Positions 1 to 5,039 of a stretch of 6,237 bases of DNA are shown here, piece after piece. Below the pieces are notes generated by a model. It was not told the origin of the DNA, did not search any database, and worked only from the letters and a program-made list of their open reading frames with translations. Position numbers and translations under genes: made by a program. Position 1 is the first letter of the stretch, and each line of letters opens with the position of its first letter. The DNA lies in NCBI GenBank assembly GCA_902797565.1, contig CADBTO010000261.1, forward strand, positions 1 to 6,237. Direction: 5' to 3'. This stretch comes from an uncultured Lachnospiraceae bacterium (GTDB lineage: Bacteria > Bacillota > Clostridia > Lachnospirales > Lachnospiraceae).

Positions 1-145
1 AGAACTCCTTTACTTGCTCCCTAGGCTCAGCCTTCGGCTTCTCCAAGTTCGCAGTACAATTCTCACTAAATTCGGCATTCGCCTCATCCCCCATGATACC
101 ACGCCGCGCACGGAAAATCAAGCACTTTCCATACCTCAGGCACAC
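1..145 (-). CDS. Possible partial reading frame downstream of the recombinase
   Basis: A minus-strand frame stays open from near the recombinase stop to the window edge. The possible starts are a GTG at 145, preceded by GGGGGAG 4 nt away, and an ATG at 94 with no clear ribosome binding site. The distal part reads MGDEANAEFSENCTANLEKP and continues rich in Lys, Glu and Pro, which looks protein-like but matches nothing I recognise. It conflicts with the promoter at 93-121, whose -10 box overlaps the ATG at 94. If the promoter is real, the frame from 145 would only be read by run-through from the recombinase. About 50 open codons can also arise by chance. Listed as a weak candidate. Confidence 0.25.
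   Translation of the reverse strand, partial: MCLRYGKCLIFRARRGIMGDEANAEFSENCTANLEKPKAEPREQVKEF
5..11 (-). promoter_or_regulatory. Possible ribosome binding site at the window edge
   Basis: AAAGGAG on the minus strand is followed by TTCT and then the edge of the window. With the promoter upstream, it suggests that a gene starts within a few bases outside the window. The start codon itself is not visible. Confidence 0.35.
93..121 (-). promoter_or_regulatory. Sigma-A-type promoter firing toward the left edge
   Basis: On the minus strand, TTGATT (121-116, 4 of 6 matches to TTGACA) and TATCAT (98-93, 5 of 6 to TATAAT) are separated by exactly 17 bp. Transcription would start around position 85-87, just after the recombinase gene, and head out of the window. 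It would produce a leader of about 80 nt that ends in the AAAGGAG at 5-11. Confidence 0.5.
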
Positions 146-155
146 TTCGCTCCCC

Positions 156-1280
156 CTACTCCAGCTTCTCAATCTGCACGGCTTTCTGCTGCATGGTCGG
201 ATGGACATAACGTTCCAGCGTGGTACTCACGTTGCTGTGACCCAGGATTTCGCTCAGGCACTTCGGATCAAATCCTGCTTCCATACAGCGGGTTGCAAAG
301 GTGTGGCGGAGTGCGTGGAAGTTCGCCGGAGGAATCCCGGCCCGCTCCAGAAAACGCTTGAAACGGTATTGGACGTTCCGCGGCTCCATATAGATACCTT
401 CTTTTCCCGTGAGAAATACCGTCCCGGAAACCAGACGCCCCTCCAGCCGATTGACAAGCTTTGCCGGAAGCGGAATAGTGCGGATTGAACAAGGGCTTTT
501 CGGAGGCGTCAATACGATCCGGGTCTTCCTGCCGGAATCTTCTCCGTGCTGTCCCCGGGCCGTCCGTATCCTCTGGAGCGTCCGCTCGACTTGCAGCTGC
601 TTCCCCGGCAGGTCAAAATCATCGCAGGATAATGCACAAAGTTCCCCCACCCGAAGGCCCGTATACAGGCATAACAAAACCCCTTCCACAAAACGGGATG
701 GCTGCTCACGGATATAAAACAAGAGCTTCTCATATTCCGTCTGGCTGAAAACACGGACTGGCGCTTTCCTCCGCTTCACGAAAACGCAGTCCTGCTGGTA
801 TCCTGCCTCGTATCCCAGCTCCCTGGCATAACGCTTCAGGGATATCAGGATCCGCAGGACTTCCTGCACTGTTTTAGAAGCAAGCCCCTGTTCCTGCCTG
901 CCGCCTGAAACCACCAGTGCCCTGCAGAACTCCGCAATGTCTGTGTTTTCAATCATTGAAATATCCATTTCCCCAAACCGTGGTAAAATATACCATTCCA
1001 GATAATCCCCATATTTGGACACCGTGGATTCCTTCAATGTCGGGGCAGTATCTGCCAGCCATCTTTTGGAAATCGTCCGGAGCAGGCATGCTTCCTGCCT
1101 CTCCCGCAATATTCCCGCTTCCCACCGGTTCTTCGCCAAAAGCCGCTTGCCGTATGCCTCACTGTAACTCCTTCCATATACATATCCATAACAAATCCTG
1201 GAAGCACTCCGCCCTTTGATAAAACGTCCCTCCCAGCGCCCGTCCTTTCGTTTGTAGATATTCTCCCCTCTACGTGCCAT
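156..1280 (-). CDS. Tyrosine-type site-specific recombinase/integrase
   Basis: This 374-residue enzyme cuts and rejoins DNA through a covalent 3'-phosphotyrosine link, for integration, excision or inversion. Residues are numbered from the ATG at 1280; a longer frame begins at 1298. The N-terminal stretch (about 1-50, with NIYKRKDGRWEGRF) fits an arm-type DNA-binding domain like those of Tn916- and lambda-type integrases. A helical core-binding domain follows at about 70-160, and the catalytic domain at about 175-365. All catalytic residues are present: R210 in TGLRVGE, K261 in TPPKS, H322-x-x-R325 in HALRH, H348 in ILGHSN, and Y358 in LERYVH. Length and motifs indicate an intact enzyme. No excisionase, relaxase, phage gene or tRNA attachment site is visible beside it. 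The next promoter lies only 35 bp beyond its TAG stop. It may belong to an integrative element running left of the window, or be a solitary recombinase acting on a local site. The family call is very sure; the substrate site is unknown. Confidence 0.95.
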   Translation of the reverse strand: MARRGENIYKRKDGRWEGRFIKGRSASRICYGYVYGRSYSEAYGKRLLAKNRWEAGILRERQEACLLRTISKRWLADTAPTLKESTVSKYGDYLEWYILPRFGEMDISMIENTDIAEFCRALVVSGGRQEQGLASKTVQEVLRILISLKRYARELGYEAGYQQDCVFVKRRKAPVRVFSQTEYEKLLFYIREQPSRFVEGVLLCLYTGLRVGELCALSCDDFDLPGKQLQVERTLQRIRTARGQHGEDSGRKTRIVLTPPKSPCSIRTIPLPAKLVNRLEGRLVSGTVFLTGKEGIYMEPRNVQYRFKRFLERAGIPPANFHALRHTFATRCMEAGFDPKCLSEILGHSNVSTTLERYVHPTMQQKAVQIEKLE

Positions 1281-1287
1281 CATCCAT

Positions 1288-1293
1288 CCTCCT
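1288..1293 (-). promoter_or_regulatory. Ribosome binding site AGGAGG that decides the start of the recombinase
   Basis: AGGAGG on the minus strand lies 7 nt before the ATG at 1280. It sits inside the longer frame that begins at 1298. The start at 1280 also yields the familiar integrase N-terminus MARRGENIYKRKDGRWEGRF. Confidence 0.8.
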
Positions 1294-1407
1294 GTCATAA
1301 ACTGGAATGCCTATTGATTCGCAACAGCTGTATCCTACCGGATTACAAAGAAAAAACAAGCCCCGGAACATCTTTTTGTCACTCTCAACAATATATGACG
1401 CAACACA

Positions 1408-1413
1408 ATTATA
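1408..1413 (-). promoter_or_regulatory. Possible -10 hexamer (TATAAT) for the recombinase gene
   Basis: A perfect TATAAT on the minus strand lies about 130 nt before the recombinase start. No good -35 box sits 16-18 nt upstream of it, so the promoter may be weak, need an activator, or lie elsewhere in this AT-rich tract. Confidence 0.3.
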
Positions 1414-1433
1414 TTTTTGTAACATCAGACAGG

Positions 1434-1443
1434 ATAGATCTAT
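1434..1443. repeat. 10-bp perfect palindrome ATAGATCTAT
   Basis: This is a gapless perfect palindrome 21 bp upstream, in minus-strand sense, of the TATAAT hexamer of the recombinase leader. The position would suit an operator. It could also be chance in AT-rich sequence. Confidence 0.4.
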
Positions 1444-1463
1444 TAAACCAATCCCTATCAATT

Positions 1464-1482
1464 CGAATAATCCTTTTATTCG
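1464..1482. repeat. Inverted repeat CGAATAA-N5-TTATTCG
   Basis: Perfect 7-bp arms (1464-1470 and 1476-1482) are separated by 5 nt. The AT-rich dyad upstream of the recombinase is of a size typical for a dimeric regulator operator or a recombinase core site. The binding protein is unknown. Confidence 0.5.
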
Positions 1483-1490
1483 GATAACAT

Positions 1491-1503
1491 CCGGCTCTGC
1501 CGG
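1491..1503. repeat. Short hairpin CCGGC-TCT-GCCGG
   Basis: Perfect 5-bp GC-rich arms flank a 3-nt loop. There is no adjacent T-run. It overlaps the first bases of the tandem octamer by 2 nt. Confidence 0.45.
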
Positions 1504-1517
1504 GAACTTGGGAACTT
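1502..1517. repeat. Tandem octamer direct repeat
   Basis: GGGAACTT occurs twice head to tail (1502-1509 and 1510-1517). Short tandem repeats next to a recombinase gene can be arm-type integrase sites, but two copies alone do not show this. Confidence 0.45.
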
Positions 1518-1523
1518 TCCTTG

Positions 1524-1567
1524 CGGGGTGCGCCCAGCTTTGCCGAGATCTTTCTCTGCGCACCCCG
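1524..1567. repeat. GC-rich 10-bp inverted repeat
   Basis: CGGGGTGCGC (1524-1533) is the exact reverse complement of GCGCACCCCG (1558-1567), with 24 nt between the arms. No T-run follows on either strand, so it is not a classical terminator. It lies immediately beyond the mnmA operon terminator on the side of the recombinase. It could be a second, T-less stem of the terminator region, or a protein or recombinase binding site. Confidence 0.6.
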
Positions 1568-1572
1568 TGCGA

Positions 1573-1620
1573 TAAAAAACACCGGACAGTCCCCTTTTGG
1601 ATCCCGTCCGGTGTCTTTTT
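1573..1620. terminator. Rho-independent terminator closing the mnmA operon, usable in both directions
   Basis: A perfect 9-bp stem pairs ACACCGGAC (1579-1587) with GTCCGGTGT (1606-1614) around an 18-nt loop. The loop may pair further through TCC (1590-1592) and GGA (1599-1601). Read on the minus strand, the stem is followed at once by a run of T (1578-1573), which fits termination of the channel-ATPase-mnmA-hypothetical transcript 33 nt after the last stop codon. On the plus strand the stem is followed by C and five T, so it could also block transcription from the other side. No plus-strand gene is seen, so the minus-strand role is the likely one. Confidence 0.88.
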
Positions 1621-1646
1621 CCCACATATTTCAAGTTTTCTGCAGG

Positions 1647-2297
1647 CTACGCAACCATCTCCTTCGGCACATGCAGCTGCTCCGTGACGGTTGGCTCCGC
1701 GCCTTCCCCTGCCAGCTTCTGTCCGGGGAACTGCTTGCTGTCCACGTTCTTCATCGCGTCAATATGCTTCTGCGCCGTAACATCCAGCGTAACCGTCCGC
1801 ATCTGCTTGCTGTTCTCATTGCGCTGTGTCCCCTTCTCCTCAAGCTTGCCATCTTTCTGCTGCGTCCGCGTGCTCATTTCCCCGATCTGCTCCGGCGTAA
1901 ATTCCTGATACCAGCTGAGCTCCGCGTTATCCCGGTACATCAGAGAAAGGTCCCCATACATAATTCCGTCCGAATGCGGCGACAGGGATTCCAAATACTT
2001 GATCTTCGTCCCCTGAATACCTATAATTGTAACATAATGGCTGTTGAAATTGATCGACACCGGCGAACGGTACTTCTCCTCGTACTGGTCACTATAACGA
2101 AGCGCCACAGCCAGCCGGTCTTTTCCCATCTCAGAAAGCGGATGGAATACTTTCGTCAGCTGGAGCGCCTTGTCGATCACATTCAGATACGCTGCCTCAA
2201 CCGTATCGATCACATCGGCCAGCACAATGCCCTCGCTGTCTCCTTCTTCCGGTTCTGCTGCCGCATCAACCAGGCCGACAATCGCCGCCATATCCAT
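1647..2297 (-). CDS. Hypothetical soluble protein downstream of mnmA
   Basis: I do not recognise this 216-residue protein (start at the ATG at 2297, stop TAG). The frame extends to an ATG at 2315, but a perfect AGGAGG (2307-2312) falls inside those first codons, 9 nt before the ATG at 2297, so the shorter start is preferred. A further in-frame ATG at 2291 is also possible. Using the shorter start, an acidic stretch (EPEEGDSEG) lies at about 15-23. A mixed alpha/beta body follows to about residue 140, including SPVSINFNSHYVTIIGIQGT around 78-97. After that comes a polar Gln/Lys/Glu/Asn-rich linker (about 140-166) and a short C-terminal tail. There is no signal peptide, no membrane segment and no cysteine. 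It is the last gene of the cluster, 43 bp after mnmA, with the terminator hairpin beginning 33 nt after its stop. The strong ribosome binding site and the terminator support a real gene. No function is proposed. Confidence 0.75.
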   Translation of the reverse strand: MDMAAIVGLVDAAAEPEEGDSEGIVLADVIDTVEAAYLNVIDKALQLTKVFHPLSEMGKDRLAVALRYSDQYEEKYRSPVSINFNSHYVTIIGIQGTKIKYLESLSPHSDGIMYGDLSLMYRDNAELSWYQEFTPEQIGEMSTRTQQKDGKLEEKGTQRNENSKQMRTVTLDVTAQKHIDAMKNVDSKQFPGQKLAGEGAEPTVTEQLHVPKEMVA

Positions 2298-2306
2298 CCT
2301 GCTGTT

Positions 2307-2312
2307 CCTCCT
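2307..2312 (-). promoter_or_regulatory. Ribosome binding site AGGAGG that decides the start of the hypothetical gene
   Basis: A full AGGAGG on the minus strand lies 9 nt before the ATG at 2297. It directly abuts the more distal ATG at 2315, which it therefore cannot serve. This trims six residues from the longest reading frame. Confidence 0.7.
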
Positions 2313-2340
2313 CATTCCGCGGCTCCCGCCTCCGCCCCGT

Positions 2341-3435
2341 TCACAAAATCACCCCGCCTCCAAAGACGAGCCAATCCGCATCTTTGTCCGTTTTTTCAGG
2401 CCTGAAATAAAAGACGGCAGACTGTCCCGGCGCAGCCGCCTTCACCGGTTCCTCGAAGACCACCTTCATCCGTCCGTCCCCCAGGTTGGACAGCGCTGCC
2501 CACTGCCCGCTGTGATGATAACGCACCTTCACCCAAACCCGTTTTCCGTCCGCCGCTTCCGCATCTGAAACACCAAGGAAGTTCAGATCTTTGCAGATGA
2601 TTTCCTTCTCATACAGGTCTTCCAATTCCCCGACCACGACCTGGTTCTTCTGCGCATCAATCCGGTTCACAAACACCGGATGCCCCATGGCAAGCCCCAG
2701 CCCCTTCCGCTGTCCCACAGTATAATGCACGATCCCCTTGTGCCGCCCCAATACGAGGCCCGTGCCATCCACGAAATCCCCTTCGCCCTGGTAATCCGCA
2801 TCTGCATATTCTTCCACAAACGAACCATAATTCCCATCCGGAATAAAACAGATCTCCTGCGAGTCCGCCTTGTGCGCCACAGGCAGGCCTGCCGCTTCTG
2901 CAATCCGGCGCGCCCCGGCTTTCGAAAGCCTGCCCAGCGGCATCATCGTCCGCGAAAGCTGTTCCTGGGTCAGCTGATACAGCATATACGTCTGGTCTTT
3001 CTTGGTATCTGCCGCCTGCTGCACCGTATATCTTCCGTTTGGAAGCCGTACCACCTGCGCATAATGCCCGGTCGCCACAAACTCCGCCCCCAGCATATCC
3101 GCTGCATCCAGCATCCCCTTCCATTTAATCATGCGATTGCATCCCACGCAAGGGTTTGGCGTACGCCCCGCAAGATACTCCTGCGCAAAGCTCCGCTGCA
3201 CCTGCTCCTCAAACTCGCGCACACAATTTGCAACATGGTACGGAATGCCCAGCACATCGCAGGACGCCCGTGCCCCGTCAATCTCACAGCATCGGTTCTG
3301 CTTCCCCTCTTCCGGAATCCATGTCTTCAGTGTCACCCCAATCACATCATATCCCGCAGTTTTCAGCAAGTATGCTGCCACCGCGCTGTCCACGCCGCCG
3401 GACATACCGACGACAACTCGATCCTTCCTTCTCAT
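2341..3435 (-). CDS. mnmA: tRNA-specific 2-thiouridylase MnmA
   Basis: This cytoplasmic enzyme activates U34 of Lys, Glu and Gln tRNAs with ATP and replaces the 2-oxygen by sulfur relayed from a cysteine desulfurase. At 364 residues it has normal family length. The PP-loop SGGVDS is at 12-17. The cysteine motif TPNPCVGCN is at 92-100, with C96 and C99. TGHYA is at 122-126 and KKDQTYMLYQL at 145-155. The second catalytic cysteine is C196, in DSQEICFIPDG. GQRKGLG is at 241-247, and RYHH (305-308) lies in the C-terminal beta-barrel region. The Asp of the E. coli NPDxxC motif is Cys here, a variant I associate with clostridial and Thermotoga-type enzymes. The ATG at 3435 is the clear start: the P-loop sits at the usual distance, and a weak GAGG lies 7 nt upstream, inside the end of the ATPase gene. 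The 4-nt ATGA overlap with that gene suggests translational coupling. A small unrecognised gene follows. Confidence 0.97.
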   Translation of the reverse strand: MRRKDRVVVGMSGGVDSAVAAYLLKTAGYDVIGVTLKTWIPEEGKQNRCCEIDGARASCDVLGIPYHVANCVREFEEQVQRSFAQEYLAGRTPNPCVGCNRMIKWKGMLDAADMLGAEFVATGHYAQVVRLPNGRYTVQQAADTKKDQTYMLYQLTQEQLSRTMMPLGRLSKAGARRIAEAAGLPVAHKADSQEICFIPDGNYGSFVEEYADADYQGEGDFVDGTGLVLGRHKGIVHYTVGQRKGLGLAMGHPVFVNRIDAQKNQVVVGELEDLYEKEIICKDLNFLGVSDAEAADGKRVWVKVRYHHSGQWAALSNLGDGRMKVVFEEPVKAAAPGQSAVFYFRPEKTDKDADWLVFGGGVIL

Positions 3436-5015
3436 ACTACCGCCTCAAATAGCACCTTTCCATCCTTCTCCCACCGTTCCACCCCGGGCTCCTTCTTCTG
3501 ATTGAAGTTGAAGCTGACCATATATCCCGTGTCCAGTCCGAAATAGTCCAGATAACCCTTGATCTGCTCCTCCCCCTTCTCATTATAGCGCTCCCCATGC
3601 CAGATTTTCAGTTCGACCACATACCGCTTCCCCAAAAAATGGATCACCACATCCATCCGCCGCCCATCCCTCGTTTGTTCCTCGATACTATATGTCCCTG
3701 TCCCGTTGATGATCGGGGAGATATACAGCAGGAACCGCTCACGTGCTTCTTCCTCCAAAAATTTCCGTGTCCGATCCCGATCTTTATTGATGATCCCATA
3801 TGCCTGTACGAAATGCTCCAAGATCAGCGGGAGATCCAGCTGCCCATCCACCACGAATGCAGGAGCCTGGCTTGCGGCGATCTGGTAAAACCGGCTGCCA
3901 TCCTCTGTGTTCATATCCGTATCTACAAAATAACGATACAGCCGCATCTCAAATATCCTGTTTGAAATTTTTGCCCAGGTTCCCTCTTTTCGAATAAAAC
4001 CATACATCAAAAGCTGCTCTGCCACGTTATCATCCACGTTAAAGCTCAATCTGCTTCCATACAGCAGCATCTCCCTTAATTTTTTCCTCAATTCCGGGAA
4101 ATTCTCCACCTTCGACATCAATGACCCAAACAAGGCATTCTTCTCATACATGAGGTTTTTCACCGCTTCCTGCACACCCCAATCCGTCCATGCATCCGAA
4201 AGCCCCGCGAACCTCCCTGGCACCATCTCCTCATCCAGTATCTGGCAGATCCGGCTGACCAGGAATGGGTATCCCCCGGTCACGTTCCGGATTTCCTCCG
4301 CCATGGCCGCCACATCCATCCCTGTCTGATGATCCGCCTCATACTCCGAAAGCATCCCCTGTATCCCCTCAACCTGCAAAGACAGGTCCAGATCAAACTG
4401 CGCAGCAATGTTCCATGGTGAATTCATACCCGCCTGGCTGTCATCCCGGATTTTACGCTTCAGATAACGGATATCCGTCACCCCTGCCAGAACCACCGAA
4501 TGAATCGCCGGTTCCTCTGCTGCATCCCTGGCAATATAACCTTCCCGCAGCTGTGCCAGAAAATCCACAAATACATCGCTGTTCGATGCGTTGTCTACCT
4601 CATCAAACAGATCCGCAAGGGAGGAAGCTGAATCCCCCCGCGTCGTAAATTCCCGAAACGCCTCCTTCATCCCCTCCGGAAGTTCCAGTTTTCCATACAT
4701 CTCTTTTTCCAGAACCTTTCCGGCAAAACTCCTGCAAAACGTCTGCTCCGTTTCAAAGCTCGCCGCCCCCAATCCCTGGAAATCCAGATTCAGCACCGCA
4801 TACTCGTCCTGAAATATGCGGGAAACCGCCGCAAGCGTTGTAGACTTCCCGTACTGCCTGCCGCGGTTGATCAGGAAATACTTCCCGTCCGCAATCATCT
4901 CGCGAATCACTTCCAGCCGCTCCGAAAGATCCACCATATAATGCTTCCACGGAACGCAGATGCCCGTCGTATTAAATTTCCGCCGCTTGATCTGCTTCCT
5001 GTTCGTCATTTCCAT
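3432..5015 (-). CDS. AAA-like ATPase with C-terminal PD-(D/E)XK nuclease-like domain
   Basis: This 527-residue protein belongs to the AAA-like ATPase/PD-(D/E)XK group, whose cellular role is poorly known. Residues 45-60 form the P-loop strand and Walker A variant GRQYGKST (52-59). The acidic Walker B-like pair is D138-E139, in LFDEVDNASN. A conserved-looking block VVLAGVTDIRYLKRKIRDD follows at about 174-192, then a winged-helix-like middle region (about 290-360). The C-terminal domain has nuclease-core spacing: D455, E468-x-K470 (VVELKIW) and Q484. The segment just before DEVD looks shortened compared with homologues as I remember them, which would remove most of the hydrophobic Walker B strand (see findings). 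No signal peptide or membrane segment is visible, so it is probably cytoplasmic. Two starts are possible. The ATG at 5015 has its AAAAGGA only 2 nt away, while the ATG at 5009 (Met3) has it 8 nt away and is preferred. Its TGA stop overlaps the mnmA ATG. Domain calls are firm; the function is not known. Confidence 0.88.
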   Translation of the reverse strand: MEMTNRKQIKRRKFNTTGICVPWKHYMVDLSERLEVIREMIADGKYFLINRGRQYGKSTTLAAVSRIFQDEYAVLNLDFQGLGAASFETEQTFCRSFAGKVLEKEMYGKLELPEGMKEAFREFTTRGDSASSLADLFDEVDNASNSDVFVDFLAQLREGYIARDAAEEPAIHSVVLAGVTDIRYLKRKIRDDSQAGMNSPWNIAAQFDLDLSLQVEGIQGMLSEYEADHQTGMDVAAMAEEIRNVTGGYPFLVSRICQILDEEMVPGRFAGLSDAWTDWGVQEAVKNLMYEKNALFGSLMSKVENFPELRKKLREMLLYGSRLSFNVDDNVAEQLLMYGFIRKEGTWAKISNRIFEMRLYRYFVDTDMNTEDGSRFYQIAASQAPAFVVDGQLDLPLILEHFVQAYGIINKDRDRTRKFLEEEARERFLLYISPIINGTGTYSIEEQTRDGRRMDVVIHFLGKRYVVELKIWHGERYNEKGEEQIKGYLDYFGLDTGYMVSFNFNQKKEPGVERWEKDGKVLFEAVV

Positions 5016-5039
5016 AATCCTTTTCCCATCGAAGTTTGT

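Larger units (their letters stand above)
1281..1646. other. Intergenic region between mnmA operon and recombinase gene, rich in inverted repeats
   Basis: These 366 bases hold no convincing gene. They contain, in minus-strand order, the operon terminator, a GC-rich inverted repeat, a tandem octamer, two hairpins, a 10-bp palindrome, a TATAAT hexamer, and the leader and ribosome binding site of the recombinase. The last ~150 bases before the recombinase are clearly more AT-rich than the flanking genes, as expected for a promoter and leader region. Confidence 0.7.

Noticed and set aside
29..39. Small hairpin AGCC-TTC-GGCT in the leftward leader.
   Set aside because: With a four-base stem it is too weak to call a terminator, attenuator or riboswitch.
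112..130. GGAAA/TTTCC dyad just downstream of the recombinase stop.
   Set aside because: The stem is only 5 bp with two or three GC pairs and lacks a T-run, so it is not a credible terminator for the recombinase gene.
43..1511. 8-bp inverted match CCAAGTTC (43-50) and GAACTTGG (1504-1511) bracketing the recombinase gene.
   Set aside because: The match does not extend on either side, and an 8-mer match between regions of this size is expected by chance about once, so it is not evidence for an invertible segment.
1270..1563. Minus-strand frame overlapping the recombinase start, including a 51-codon stretch from an ATG in the leader (Met-Leu-Gln-Lys...).
   Set aside because: There is no ribosome binding site at any of its starts, it runs through the hairpin-rich tract, and its end only spans the real ribosome binding site of the recombinase. 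A coupled leader peptide cannot be excluded, but nothing positive supports it.
1521..2405. Long plus-strand frame (294 codons) opposite the hypothetical gene and the end of mnmA.
   Set aside because: It crosses the terminator and two well-supported minus-strand genes, has an Arg/His/Pro/Leu-rich composition typical of antisense frames in GC-rich DNA, and has no domain-like motifs.
2680..3501. Plus-strand frame of 273 codons opposite mnmA.
   Set aside because: It is the antisense shadow of mnmA, with His/Arg/Pro-rich composition and no recognisable family.
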